This document shows, in pieces, positions 25,172 to 34,158 of a stretch of 64,000 bases of DNA. Below the pieces are notes generated by a model. It worked only from the letters and a program-made list of their open reading frames with translations. It searched no databases and was not told where the DNA came from. The first letter of the stretch is position 1, and each line of letters opens with the position of its first letter. The position numbers and the translations under genes were made by a program. Origin of the DNA: Rhizobium sp. CCGE531 (lineage in GTDB: Bacteria > Pseudomonadota > Alphaproteobacteria > Rhizobiales > Rhizobiaceae); contig NZ_CP032684.1 of NCBI RefSeq assembly GCF_003627795.1, positions 3,904,001 to 3,968,000 of the forward strand. The letters are read 5' to 3'.

Positions 25172-26812
25172 TCACTTCGAGATCGGCCAGACGAAGTTGG
25201 TGTCGAAGCTCGGACCGAGCTTGAAGTCCTTCACATCCTTGCGATAGCCGGCGACTTCCGTCTGCTGGTAGAGGAAGACGAAGGGGCTGGCCTCCAGATA
25301 TTTCTTCTGGATCTCCCGGTACATGGCGGCGCGCTTGTCGGTATCGACCTCGAACAGCGCCGCCTTCGTTTCCTTGTCGAGCTCCGGCGTCGTCCAGGTG
25401 TTGCGCCAGGCAAGCGTCTTGTTGGTGCCCGCGTCGGAATTGTCGGGATTGTTGGTGAACGTATCGGCGTTGGAATGGGGGTCCCAATAGTCGTTGCCCC
25501 ACTGGCCGTAGTAGATGTCATGATTGCGGGCGCGGTACTTGGTCAGCTTCTGCTTGCCGTCGCCGGGAATGATCTCGACCTTGATCCCGGCCTGGCCGAG
25601 CGTCTGCTGGATCGCGGTGGCGATGCCGGTATCCGGCTCGATGCTGCGCGCATCCATGGTCACCGAGAAGCCATCCGGCAGGCCGGCCTTGGCCAGGAGT
25701 TCCTTCGCCTTGGCGACGTCGAGCTTGAACGGATTTTCGTCCAGCGCGCCGAGCAGGCCCTTCGGCTCGAAGGTCTGGTGGACTTCGCCGACGCCCTTGA
25801 TCAGCGTCTTGCCGATGGCATCATAGTCGACCAGGTACTTGAACGCCTGCTGCACTTCCGGCTTGGCAAGGTTCGGGTTCTTCTGGTTGAGGCTGATGTA
25901 ATAGATCGTGCCCTTCGGCGCATTGGTAGCGGCAAGCTGCGGGTTCTTCTCGACGGCGGCGAGATCGGTCGGCGACAGGTTGCGGGCGATGTCGATATCG
26001 CCGTTCTCCAACGCCAGGCGCTGCGCCGAGCTTTCCTTCATGAAGCGGTAGATGACGCGGGCAAGCTTCGGCTTCTCGCCGTAATAATTGTCGTTGCGCT
26101 CGAGCACGACGGCTTCGTTGGCGCGCCATTCGCGCAGCTTGAGCGGGCCGGAGCCGGCAAAGCCGGTCTTCAGCCAGCTGTTGCCGAAATCATTGTCATA
26201 TTTGTAGTCGGCCGACGGCGTTGCCGGCTTTACATGCTGCAGGACCAGCTTCTTGTCGACCACTTCGGCAACGGTCGCCGTCAGGCAGTTCAACACGAAG
26301 CTCGGCGCATACGGCTTGTCGACAGTGAAGGTGAAGGTGTTCGGATCGGTTGCCTTGGCCTTTTCCGTCACATTGTCGCCGGTGACACCGAACTGGGTGA
26401 GAATGAAGGCCGGGCTCTTGTCGAGCTTGACGACGCGCTCGAAGGACCATGCAACGTCTTCAGCGGTGATCGGATTGCCGGAGGCGAATTTCAGGCCGGG
26501 CTTCAGCTTGAACGTATAGGTGAGGTGATCGTCGGAAACCGACCAGCTCTCGGCCAGATCTCCCTTGATCTTGGACGTATCGTTGATATCGAGGCGAACG
26601 AGCAGGCTATAGGTGTTGCCGGTGATTTCGGCAGCTGACAGTTCGTAGGCTTCCGCCGGATCCATGCTCAGAATATCATCGAAGGCAAAGCCTTCGACCA
26701 GCGTATCCTTGGGCGTCGCGGCGTAAGCGTTCGGCGCCGCCATCAGCAGAAGCGAGAGAGCCACCCCGGCGGAAAGCGCGCGGAAAGCACTGTTCATCTT
26801 GGTTGTCATCAT
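25172..26812 (-). CDS. Peptide ABC transporter solute-binding protein (family 5)
   Basis: A periplasmic receptor of about 546 residues with a signal peptide (hydrophobic LSAGVALSLLLMAAPNAYA, cleavage near AYA-ATP). The body shows the family-5 pattern DILSMDPAEAYE, NTYSLLVRLD, LAESWSVSDDHLTYTFKLKPG, GNPITAEDVAWSF. Three ATGs lie close together; I use 26812 because AAGGGG lies ten bases upstream, while the first (26821) is almost on top of it. It follows the dipeptidase gene by about 40 bases, so di- or oligopeptides are the likely cargo. Confidence 0.9.
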   Translation of the reverse strand: MMTTKMNSAFRALSAGVALSLLLMAAPNAYAATPKDTLVEGFAFDDILSMDPAEAYELSAAEITGNTYSLLVRLDINDTSKIKGDLAESWSVSDDHLTYTFKLKPGLKFASGNPITAEDVAWSFERVVKLDKSPAFILTQFGVTGDNVTEKAKATDPNTFTFTVDKPYAPSFVLNCLTATVAEVVDKKLVLQHVKPATPSADYKYDNDFGNSWLKTGFAGSGPLKLREWRANEAVVLERNDNYYGEKPKLARVIYRFMKESSAQRLALENGDIDIARNLSPTDLAAVEKNPQLAATNAPKGTIYYISLNQKNPNLAKPEVQQAFKYLVDYDAIGKTLIKGVGEVHQTFEPKGLLGALDENPFKLDVAKAKELLAKAGLPDGFSVTMDARSIEPDTGIATAIQQTLGQAGIKVEIIPGDGKQKLTKYRARNHDIYYGQWGNDYWDPHSNADTFTNNPDNSDAGTNKTLAWRNTWTTPELDKETKAALFEVDTDKRAAMYREIQKKYLEASPFVFLYQQTEVAGYRKDVKDFKLGPSFDTNFVWPISK

Positions 26813-26860
26813 TGTTTTCATTCCCCTTTTTTAAACTCTACGCAATATTCAGAACGCATG

Positions 26861-27919
26861 CTACCGGCCGCCTTCCTTCCAGGCGGATGCCAGGACGCGA
26901 AGCCAGTTCTCCCTGCACAGCTTTACGAGATCGGCTTCACCATAACCAACGTTCCGAAGAGCGGCAATCAGGTTTTGGTTGCCGGCCGCATCGCCGATCT
27001 CGGCTGGAATCGTCGCTCCGTCGAAGTCCGAACCGAGGCCGACGCAGTCGATGCCGACGCGGCTGACCAGATGATCCACATGCCGCACCATCGCCTCGAT
27101 CGGCGTATCGGCATCCGAGCGCGCATCCTCGCGCAGCATCGCCGTCGCATAGTTGAGGCCGACGATGCCGCGGCTTTCCTTGATAGCGTCGAGCTGCCTG
27201 TCGGTGAGGTTGCGCGCAACGGGCGTCAGCGCATGCGCGTTGGAATGGCTCGCGACCAGCGGCTGGTCCGAGGTCTTCGCCACATCCCAGAAGCCCTTTT
27301 CGGTGATATGGGCGAGATCGACGAGGATGCCGAGCCGGTTGCACGCGCGCACCAGCGCGAAGCCGGCCTCGGTCAGGCCAGGCCCGGTGTCCGGCGAACT
27401 CGGATAGGCGAAGGGCACGCCATGGGCAAAGACGTTGTTCCGGCTCCAGACCGGGCCGAGCGAGCGCAAGCCGGCGGCGTAAAAGGTTTCGAGTGCTGCA
27501 AGATCGGCATCGATGGCTTCGCAGCCTTCCATATGCATCACGGCGGCGAAAACCCTTTTCTCCATGCAATCGCGGATTTCCGTGGTGGAACGGCAGAGCT
27601 TCCAGGCACCGGCGCGATCGAGCCGCAGGGCGATCGCCGCCATTTCCAGCGCGATATCTAGCGACGGCGCACGCTCCAGCGGAGCCGCCAGCGGCGTGGC
27701 GTAATGGCCGTTACTGTCCGGCTCGGCAAAGACGAGATCGCCTGATGGAATGTAGATGGCGCAAAGGCCGCCGGCCAGGCCGCCTGCGCGCGCTCGCGGC
27801 GCGTCGATATGGCCGCCCGACGTTCCGTCCCCGAATTCGGCGATCGGATCGGCGCCGTCGCGCGCATGATGCCAGAGCCTCAGGAGAACGTCGTTGTGAC
27901 CATCGAATACGGCTTGCAT
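26861..27919 (-). CDS. Membrane dipeptidase (peptidase M19)
   Basis: A zinc metalloenzyme of 352 residues that splits dipeptides, in bacteria often with D-residues. The M19 hallmark FDGHNDVLLRL is at the N-terminus (His 8, Asp 10 type ligands), followed by HMEGCEAID, VDLAHITEKGFWDVA, PLVASHSNAHAL and the C-terminal VGLGSDFDG, which are the metal-binding and substrate segments. There is no signal peptide, so the protein is probably cytoplasmic. As the first gene of an operon with a complete peptide ABC importer, it likely processes the imported peptide; wall-derived or D-amino-acid dipeptides are possible but not shown. Confidence 0.92.
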   Translation of the reverse strand: MQAVFDGHNDVLLRLWHHARDGADPIAEFGDGTSGGHIDAPRARAGGLAGGLCAIYIPSGDLVFAEPDSNGHYATPLAAPLERAPSLDIALEMAAIALRLDRAGAWKLCRSTTEIRDCMEKRVFAAVMHMEGCEAIDADLAALETFYAAGLRSLGPVWSRNNVFAHGVPFAYPSSPDTGPGLTEAGFALVRACNRLGILVDLAHITEKGFWDVAKTSDQPLVASHSNAHALTPVARNLTDRQLDAIKESRGIVGLNYATAMLREDARSDADTPIEAMVRHVDHLVSRVGIDCVGLGSDFDGATIPAEIGDAAGNQNLIAALRNVGYGEADLVKLCRENWLRVLASAWKEGGR

Positions 27920-28043
27920 TTTCTATCCCGGATAAAGCGCTCGGGGGAGCGAATGGAAAGCGGCCAGAATAGAAAAGCTGACAGGATTCGCCATACCCAA
28001 ATGAAAAAAATTTGCATTTGCATGGAATGGCACATTCAAACGG

Positions 28044-28067
28044 AAAAGGCGGGGTCATAACCCCGCC
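28044..28067 (-). terminator. Terminator of the sugar ABC operon
   Basis: GGCGGGGT (28048-28055) pairs with ACCCCGCC (28060-28067) with a 4-base loop. Read on the minus strand, TTTT follows (28047-28044). It lies about 30 bases after the permease stop codon. Confidence 0.8.
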
Positions 28068-28095
28068 CTAAAGACGCTGACGATGTTCAGGCGTT

Positions 28096-29121
28096 TCAGC
28101 GCTTGGCCCGCTTCTTCTGGCGGTAGACGTCGATGGCGACGGCGGCGACGATGATGACGCCCTTGGCGATTTCCTGGTAATAGGCATCGACGTTGAGGAA
28201 GGTGAAGCCGGAAATCATCACGCCGAGGATGATCGTGCCGATGACCGTGCCGGCAATGCGACCGACGCCGCCGGTGAGCGAAGTGCCGCCGATAACAGCG
28301 GCTGCGATGGCGTCCAGTTCATAAGTCACGCCCATGCCGGCCTGCGCGGTCTGCACGCGAGCGGCGGTGATGATGCCGGCAAGGCCAGCCAGAAGCCCCG
28401 CGATTGCATAGACCTTGACCAGATGCCCCTCGACATTGATGCCCGACACGCGCGCCGCCTGCACATTGGCGCCGATCGCATAGGTGAACTTGCCGTAGCG
28501 CGTGTAGCGCAGCACGATATGGAAGACGATCGCGATGATCAGGAAGACGACGACAGGCCAGATGCCGGAGCCGATGAAATTGAACTGGTCGGTCAGGCCC
28601 GAGATCGGCTGGCCCTTGGTGTAGAGCTTCGACAGGCCGCGGGCCGAGACCATCATGCCGAGGGTCGCGATGAAGGGAGGAATCTTCGTCTTGGTGATCA
28701 GCTGGCCGTTGATATAGCCGGCCAAAAGCCCGAGCAGCAGGCCGACGCCGATCGGCACGAAGAAGGGCATGTCGGTCAATGCCGGATAGACGGCTCTCGC
28801 CCATGTCGACGACTGGGCGAAACTTGCGGCGACCATGGCCGTCAGGCCGACCACCGAACCCGACGACAGATCGATGCCGCCTGTTATGATGACCTGCGTC
28901 ACGCCGACCGAGATGATGCCGATGACGGAGACCTGAAGGATCATGATCTTCAGGCGCTGCAGGTTCATCAGGAAGCTCTGACCCACGAAGATCCAGCCGA
29001 GAACTTCACAAAGAAGAGCGATACCGATCAGCACCAGGAAGATGCCAAGCTCAGGCGGAACGCGGCGACGTCTTGGCCGCGTAACTGCCGGGGCGGTCGC
29101 CTCTGCAACTTTGGTAACCAT
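28096..29121 (-). CDS. Sugar ABC transporter permease, probably inositol
   Basis: 341-residue inner-membrane subunit of the ribose/xylose (RbsC) family, about nine hydrophobic helices. Family motifs: TGGIDLSSGSVVGL (about 96), the EAA-like loop FTYAIGANVQAARVSGI and AAVIGGTSLTGGVGRI. The last gene of a three-gene operon, 32 bases after the ATPase gene. It resembles IatP-type inositol permeases (IbpA/IatA/IatP of Caulobacter) in the C-terminal FLNVDAYYQEIAKGVIIVAA, and IolR-type operators lie at the head of the operon, so inositol is my preferred substrate. Confidence 0.88.
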   Translation of the reverse strand: MVTKVAEATAPAVTRPRRRRVPPELGIFLVLIGIALLCEVLGWIFVGQSFLMNLQRLKIMILQVSVIGIISVGVTQVIITGGIDLSSGSVVGLTAMVAASFAQSSTWARAVYPALTDMPFFVPIGVGLLLGLLAGYINGQLITKTKIPPFIATLGMMVSARGLSKLYTKGQPISGLTDQFNFIGSGIWPVVVFLIIAIVFHIVLRYTRYGKFTYAIGANVQAARVSGINVEGHLVKVYAIAGLLAGLAGIITAARVQTAQAGMGVTYELDAIAAAVIGGTSLTGGVGRIAGTVIGTIILGVMISGFTFLNVDAYYQEIAKGVIIVAAVAIDVYRQKKRAKR

Positions 29122-29153
29122 GGTTCAATCCTCCCTTGCGATGGTTGGCGGCG

Positions 29154-30695
29154 TCACTGCGCGGCCAGCTCCATCACCTTCACTTGAGTTGCGTCCGCGC
29201 GATCCAGGAATCCGGTGACCCGTCCCTCATGCATCACCATGATGCGGTCGCTCATGCCGAGCACCTCGGGCATTTCCGACGAGATCATGATGACGGCGAC
29301 ACCGTTGCGCGCCATTTCGGTGACGAGACGATGGATTTCCGCCTTGGCGCCGACATCGATGCCGCGCGTCGGCTCGTCCAGGATCAGAATACGGGGATTG
29401 GTGAGCAGCCAACGGCCGATCAGCGCCTTCTGCTGATTGCCGCCGGAAAGGTTCTCGATGCGCTCGTCGAGGTTCGGCGTCTTGACGCGCAACTTCCTGG
29501 CCATCTCCTCGCAGGCCTCCTCGACGGAACCCTCCTGCACGAAGCCGCCGCGCACGAATTTATCGTGCAGCACCGCCACCTGCATGTTTTCAAGCACGCT
29601 GAGGATGAGAAGACAGCCCGTATCCTTGCGGTCCTCGGTCAGGAAGGCCATGCCATGGCGGATCGCCGCCGCCGGCGAGGAGATCTCGGTCTTCTTGCCG
29701 AAAAGCTCGATCGTGCCCGACGAAGCAGGCGTGACGCCGAAGATCGTCTCGGCGACATTGGAGCGGCCAGATCCCACAAGCCCGGCGACGCCGAGGATCT
29801 CGCCGGCCCTCACATCGAAGGACACATTGGAGAAAACGCCGTCGAGGCTCAGATCCTTGACGGACAGCACGGTTTCCCCGATCGGCACCTCTTCTTTCGG
29901 AAACATCTGCGTGATCTCGCGGCCGACCATCATGCGGATGATGTCGTCGCGGGTGACGTCAGTAGAGGCATGCGTGCCGATATATTTGCCGTCGCGGAAC
30001 ACCGAAAACTCGTCGGCGATCTCGAACAGCTCGTTCATCTTATGGGTGATGTAGACGATGCCGATGCCCTGGGCACGCAGGTCGCGAATGATCTGGAAGA
30101 GATGCGCAACTTCGCGCTCGGTCAAGGCCGAGGTCGGCTCGTCCATGATCAGCACGTCGGAATTATAGGACACCGCCTTGGCGATTTCGACCATCTGCCG
30201 GCTGGCGACGGAAAGCTCGCGCACCTGGATTTCCGGATCGATGGAAATGTTCAGGCGCTGGAAAAGTTCCTCGGTCTTGCGGCTCATCTCCGCGTGGTCG
30301 ACGAAGCCGAAGCGGTTCTTCGGCTCGCGGCGGATCCAGATATTTTCCGCAACCGTCATGAAGGGCATCAGGTTCAGTTCCTGATGGATCATGGCAATGC
30401 CGTTTTCCAGCGCGTCGAGAGGCGACTTCAGCTGGATTTCGATGCCCTTGAGGCGCACCTCGCCCTGGTCGGGGATATAGATGCCGGCAAGGATCTTCAT
30501 CAGCGTCGACTTGCCCGCGCCGTTTTCGCCCATCAGCGCATGGACCGTTCCGCGCTTCAGGCGGAAGGAAACGTCGTCGAGAGCCAGCACGCCGGGAAAT
30601 TCCTTGCGGATGCCTTCCGCGCTCAGCAGATAGGCGGCATTGGGGACAGCGCCGCTGGCGCGCACCGCCGCCATGGTGGATGGGCTCACAACCAT
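29154..30695 (-). CDS. Sugar ABC transporter ATP-binding protein (double domain), probably inositol
   Basis: 513-residue ATPase with two fused nucleotide-binding domains, as in RbsA/MglA. The first has Walker [13 protein letters not shown] and Walker [14 protein letters not shown]; the second has a degenerate P-loop ([12 protein letters not shown]) and signature [14 protein letters not shown] with Walker [16 protein letters not shown] start at ATG 30695, five bases after GGGAGGG; the upstream frame to 30749 covers the intercistronic hairpin and is not used. It lies between the binding-protein and permease genes. Confidence 0.92.
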   Translation of the reverse strand: MVVSPSTMAAVRASGAVPNAAYLLSAEGIRKEFPGVLALDDVSFRLKRGTVHALMGENGAGKSTLMKILAGIYIPDQGEVRLKGIEIQLKSPLDALENGIAMIHQELNLMPFMTVAENIWIRREPKNRFGFVDHAEMSRKTEELFQRLNISIDPEIQVRELSVASRQMVEIAKAVSYNSDVLIMDEPTSALTEREVAHLFQIIRDLRAQGIGIVYITHKMNELFEIADEFSVFRDGKYIGTHASTDVTRDDIIRMMVGREITQMFPKEEVPIGETVLSVKDLSLDGVFSNVSFDVRAGEILGVAGLVGSGRSNVAETIFGVTPASSGTIELFGKKTEISSPAAAIRHGMAFLTEDRKDTGCLLILSVLENMQVAVLHDKFVRGGFVQEGSVEEACEEMARKLRVKTPNLDERIENLSGGNQQKALIGRWLLTNPRILILDEPTRGIDVGAKAEIHRLVTEMARNGVAVIMISSEMPEVLGMSDRIMVMHEGRVTGFLDRADATQVKVMELAAQ

Positions 30696-30725
30696 TTTTC
30701 CCTCCCGGGCAGATCGGGTTTCAAA

Positions 30726-30751
30726 GGATGCGGGCTTTAGAGCCCGCATCC
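30726..30751 (-). promoter_or_regulatory. Intercistronic hairpin after the binding-protein gene
   Basis: A perfect 11-bp stem (GGATGCGGGCT, 30726-30736 with 30741-30751, loop TTAG) between the binding-protein and ATPase genes. Such stems protect the upstream mRNA or partly stop transcription, so that the binding protein is made in excess. No long T-run follows on the minus strand. Confidence 0.65.
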
Positions 30752-30767
30752 GTCGATCATTGCGTCA

Positions 30768-31697
30768 TCAGTTCTTCTTGACGAAGTCCTTGACGTTGGT
30801 CGGCGTGACGAGCTGGAAGGGAATATAGACCTTCTTCTCGACCTTTTCGCCCTTGGCGAGCTTCAGCGCGACGTCGACCGCACCCTTGCCCTGGCCGGCG
30901 GCATCCTGGAATACGGTGACCTTCAGGTCGCCGGCCTGCATGGCCGCCAGCGCATCCTGCGTCGCATCGACGCCCGCGACGATGACCTTGTCCAGCGGCT
31001 TGCCGGCAGCCTTCAGCGCCTGGATGGCACCGATTGCCATTTCGTCATTGTTGGAAATCACGGCATCGAACTCGATGCCGCTGGAGAGCCAGTTGGTCAT
31101 CAGGTCGGCGCCCTGGGTGCGCTGCCAGTTGGCGGTCTGCTCCTGAACGATCTGGATGCCCTTGCACTCGTCGGCCGCCACCACGTCATGGACGTCTTTC
31201 GTGCGCATGCGGGCAGCCTGGTTGGAGAGTTCGCCCATCATGATGACGGCCTTGCCCTTGCCACCCAGCAGTCGGCACACTTCCTTGGCTTCCAGCGTGC
31301 CGGATTCCTTCTCGTTGGAGGCGACGAAAGCCTGCTTGTCCGGAAGGCTGTCGACGTTTGCAGGCTCGCGGTTGACGTAGACCAGCGGAATCTTGGCCTC
31401 GGCGGCCAACTTGGAAATGGCTGCCGTCGCATCGGTATCGACCGGGTTTACGATGATGGCATCGACCTTACTGGCGATGAAGTTCTGGATCTGGCTCTGC
31501 TGCTTGGCGATATCGTTCTGAGCGTCTTCGACCTGCAGCGTCACGCCCTTCATGCCCTTTGCATAGTCCTGCATGCCGTTGCGCAGGACGGTCAGGAAGT
31601 TGTCGTCGAACAGCGCCATGGAAACGCCGATGGTTTCGGCATGGGCAGCGGTCGACAGCATAAGCGCCATCGCAGAGCCAAGGATAAATTTCTTCAT
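30768..31697 (-). CDS. Sugar ABC transporter substrate-binding protein, probably inositol
   Basis: Periplasmic binding protein, 309 residues, type-1 fold (Peripla_BP_4). ATG 31697 has GGAGG five bases upstream; the signal peptide MKKFILGSAMALMLSTAAHA is cut before ETIGVSM. Sugar-site features include FDDNFLTVLRNGMQDYA, NPVDTDATAAISKLA, PLVYVNREP, SNNDEMAIGAIQALK and VAGVDATQDALAAM. It resembles inositol-binding IbpA/IntA-type receptors by memory; ribose or another pentose/polyol is the alternative. First gene of its operon, with two GGAA-N6-TTCC palindromes 150-310 bases upstream. Confidence 0.88.
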   Translation of the reverse strand: MKKFILGSAMALMLSTAAHAETIGVSMALFDDNFLTVLRNGMQDYAKGMKGVTLQVEDAQNDIAKQQSQIQNFIASKVDAIIVNPVDTDATAAISKLAAEAKIPLVYVNREPANVDSLPDKQAFVASNEKESGTLEAKEVCRLLGGKGKAVIMMGELSNQAARMRTKDVHDVVAADECKGIQIVQEQTANWQRTQGADLMTNWLSSGIEFDAVISNNDEMAIGAIQALKAAGKPLDKVIVAGVDATQDALAAMQAGDLKVTVFQDAAGQGKGAVDVALKLAKGEKVEKKVYIPFQLVTPTNVKDFVKKN

Positions 31698-31846
31698 GTT
31701 TTCCTCCCAGATACGGTGCCCGGCCACACCCCTCCTAAATGCCGGAGCCCTCGGTCTCGACCGCAGGGCCTGTCATCAATTCGGCCATCACTCCCATGAC
31801 GGCCATATTGAAAAACGGAACAAACAAACCGTAAAATTCCTTATGC

Positions 31847-31860
31847 GGAATATTCATTCC
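31847..31860. promoter_or_regulatory. IolR-like operator 1 (GGAA-N6-TTCC)
   Basis: GGAA-TATTCA-TTCC, an exact match to the palindrome described for the inositol repressor IolR of S. meliloti. The left half-site is shared with an overlapping everted TTCC-N6-GGAA (31837-31850). It lies 150 bases upstream of the binding-protein start on the minus strand, in the expected place for repression of that operon. Confidence 0.6.
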
Positions 31861-31981
31861 ATTTTTCACTGCAAAGGTCAACACCAAATTCTGGCCGCGT
31901 TGCGGGAACCGGCGAAGACGGATTTTATCGCCGGCACCGCTGTAAGAATCGAAGACCGAACCTACATACGGGCGCCCGTGT

Positions 31982-32003
31982 CGATGGAACGGTTATTCCA
32001 TCG
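31982..32003. promoter_or_regulatory. IolR-like operator 2 (extended palindrome)
   Basis: CGATGGAA and its complement TTCCATCG frame six bases (core GGAA-CGGTTA-TTCC, 31986-31999), an 8-bp perfect dyad that contains the same IolR core as operator 1. It is 67 bases before the DUF1993 start and about 285 before the binding-protein start, so it could act on either gene or by looping with operator 1. Confidence 0.6.
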
Positions 32004-32070
32004 GCACGGGAACGGAATTAGAATGCTGATGACCAACCGGCCGCAGCGCGGCTAGCAACGGAGAATACGC

Positions 32071-32580
32071 ATGCCTTCGATGTACAGTTTCTCGGTCCCC
32101 ATCTTTCAACGCGGCCTGCAAAACCTCTCTGTCTATCTCGACGCGATCGAGACCCACGCCTCGGAAAAGGGCATCGCGCCCGGCGAGCTCCTTTCCGCCC
32201 GCCTCATTGACGACATGCTGCCGCTTTCCGGTCAGTACCAGCGTGCATCCGATACGGCGAAGCTTGCCATCGCCCGGCTTGCCGGCATCGATGCGCCGCG
32301 TTTCGAAGACAACGAGACGACCGTCGCGGACCTGCGGGAGCGCCTGAAGAAGACGCAGGATTTCCTGGCCACAGTCACGCCAGCCACGATGGAAGGCAGC
32401 GACACGCGGGAGGTGACGATCTCGCCCGGAGGCAACAAGATCGTCTTTAACAAGGGTGAGGATTATCTGGCGAAATTCGCGCTGCCGAATTTCTTCTTCC
32501 ACGTCACCACGGCGCACGACATCCTGCGCAGCCGCGGCCTGCCCGTCGGCAAGCAGACCTATCTCGGACAGATCGGCTAA
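32071..32580 (+). CDS. DUF1993 family protein
   Basis: 169 residues, cytoplasmic, no signal peptide. It fits the DUF1993 family: an N-terminal SVPIFQRGLQNLSVYLDA, a central LIDDMLPLSGQYQRASD and a C-terminal FFFHVTTAHDILRSRG with a conserved histidine pair, a helical bundle related to the DinB/YfiT fold. Biochemical role unknown. GGAG lies seven bases before the ATG. It diverges from the inositol-type operon and an IolR-like palindrome lies just upstream, so co-regulation is possible. Confidence 0.85.
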   Translation: MPSMYSFSVPIFQRGLQNLSVYLDAIETHASEKGIAPGELLSARLIDDMLPLSGQYQRASDTAKLAIARLAGIDAPRFEDNETTVADLRERLKKTQDFLATVTPATMEGSDTREVTISPGGNKIVFNKGEDYLAKFALPNFFFHVTTAHDILRSRGLPVGKQTYLGQIG

Positions 32581-32586
32581 AGCAAC

Positions 32587-34158
32587 TCAGGGCCGGAGCG
32601 AAACCGGCCCTTTTTCCGTCAGCTCCGTATAGGCGAGCGTCTGGTCCAGATGCCGGGCGCGAAGGGAGAGAAGCTTTTCGGCATAGGCCAGCCTGATCGC
32701 CAGATAGGCGCCGTCCTCGGCGACATTGGATAGCTCGGCCGCATCCTTCACAAGATCGAAGAGCAACGGCGGAAGCCCGGCGCAATGGACGTATTTGAAG
32801 CGCTTGTCACGCACGACGGCCAGATTGCAGGCATTGGGCCGCAAGCCGAAATGCCGCTCGGGAATGCCCACGGCGATATCGCGGAAATCGAATTCCCAGA
32901 AAGCCGCATCGCGCCAGCTCCCCGGTTCGGAACCGGAGAGGAACGGCACAAGGCTCTCGCCGTCGACATGGTTTGCCGGCACTATGCCGAGCCGGTCGCA
33001 CAGGCTCGGGAAAATATCCGCGGCACTGGTGAAATGCTCCACCTGCCGGCCATGCGTGGCAGGCTGGCCGGGATCGCGAATGACCAGCGGAACGTGATAG
33101 CTGCCGTCGAAGAAGCCACCCTTGCCGAGCATCCAGTGATCGCCCATCATCTCGGCATGGTCCGACGTGAAGACGATGATGGTGTCGTCCCAGGCCCCGG
33201 CATCCTTCAATGCCTGCCAGATACGGCCAAGCTGCGCGTCGACTTCGGCGATCATGCCGTAATAGATGGCGCGGATCGCCGAAAAATCCTCGGACGTCCA
33301 CTCGGCGATGGAGCCTTGGCCGCCATGCATGAATCCGCCCTTGTCAATGAGCGGCAGACCGAAGGCAAGCGGCGGATGCGATGCCATTTCCGCTTCGCGG
33401 TCGGCAGCGCGCGCGAAAGCCGGGCCATCGGCGGCCGAGAACATGCGGTTATAGGGTTCCGGCACCGAGAAGGGCGGATGCGGCCTCAGGAAGGACACAT
33501 GCGCGAACCAGGGCTGATCCTGCTCGCCGAGCCAGCGGATGAACTCACCCGCCAGGAAGGCCGTCTGCGTCTCGTCCCTGGAATAGGCCGGTGCATTGCT
33601 GGAAATTTCGCCGGGCTCGGCACTGAGCGGAATATGAATATCGCGGCTGACGGCATCGGCATGGCCGCGCGACCGCAGCCAGGATAGCCATTGCTTCTCA
33701 TGCTCGGGCAGAAGCTGCCGTGCCGTGAAGCCGGGCAACACGCCCTCATAAGTTGTCAGATGCGGATCGTGGGGATCGCGGCCGCGCGGATCGGGCGCCG
33801 TGTCCGTATAGCCGAACAGCGTCGGATCATAGCCCGCCCGACGTGCCGCAAGCGCGACATTGTCGAAACGCGCATCCAGCGGCGAGCCGTTGCGGCAGAC
33901 CCGGTGGTTCATCTGGTAAAGGCCGGTATAGAGCGTTGCCCGCGCCGGCGAACACGGCGCCGCACCGGCATAGTGCCGCCGAAACAGCACGCCTTCCCGC
34001 GCCAGCGCATCGACATTCGGCGTCCGGACGCAGTCATGACCGACGGCGGAGAGGCAATCTCCCCGCCATTGATCGGCCGAAATCAACAGGACATTCGGGC
34101 GCTTGCCCCCAACAGCAACTAGGGAAGAACGCCCTTCAATGCTGGTTGGACTTGGCAT
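32587..34158 (-). CDS. Sulfatase-superfamily hydrolase, phosphonate monoester hydrolase-like
   Basis: 523 residues, no signal peptide. The metal and nucleophile site is clear: N-terminal VLLISADQWRGD, then CSPARATLYTG, in which the CxPxR cysteine would be converted to formylglycine, and later VFTSDHAEMMGDHWMLGKG. Overall wording (GLYQMNHR, GYDPTLFGYT, FLRPHPPF, KYVHCAGLPPLLFDL) matches the phosphonate monoester hydrolase/arylsulfatase of R. leguminosarum. These enzymes hydrolyse phosphonate and phosphate diesters and sulfate esters. Only the ATG at 34158 is available as a start; it overlaps galE by 23 bases and has a weak ribosome site, so coupled translation is likely. Confidence 0.85.
   Translation of the reverse strand: MPSPTSIEGRSSLVAVGGKRPNVLLISADQWRGDCLSAVGHDCVRTPNVDALAREGVLFRRHYAGAAPCSPARATLYTGLYQMNHRVCRNGSPLDARFDNVALAARRAGYDPTLFGYTDTAPDPRGRDPHDPHLTTYEGVLPGFTARQLLPEHEKQWLSWLRSRGHADAVSRDIHIPLSAEPGEISSNAPAYSRDETQTAFLAGEFIRWLGEQDQPWFAHVSFLRPHPPFSVPEPYNRMFSAADGPAFARAADREAEMASHPPLAFGLPLIDKGGFMHGGQGSIAEWTSEDFSAIRAIYYGMIAEVDAQLGRIWQALKDAGAWDDTIIVFTSDHAEMMGDHWMLGKGGFFDGSYHVPLVIRDPGQPATHGRQVEHFTSAADIFPSLCDRLGIVPANHVDGESLVPFLSGSEPGSWRDAAFWEFDFRDIAVGIPERHFGLRPNACNLAVVRDKRFKYVHCAGLPPLLFDLVKDAAELSNVAEDGAYLAIRLAYAEKLLSLRARHLDQTLAYTELTEKGPVSLRP
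32590..32615 (+). terminator. Terminator of the DUF1993 gene, inside the end of the sulfatase gene
   Basis: GGGCCGG (32590-32596) pairs with CCGGCCC (32604-32610) and is followed by T5. On the other strand the same bases encode the last residues of the convergent sulfatase, so the two genes share their 3' ends. Confidence 0.8.

Larger units (their letters stand above)
31698..32070. other. Divergent promoter region between inositol-type ABC operon and DUF1993 gene
   Basis: 373 bases with no convincing ORF, holding the promoters of both flanking genes and the two IolR-like palindromes listed separately. The stretch 31800-31870 is AT-rich and has interlocking TTCC/GGAA half-sites. Confidence 0.6.
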
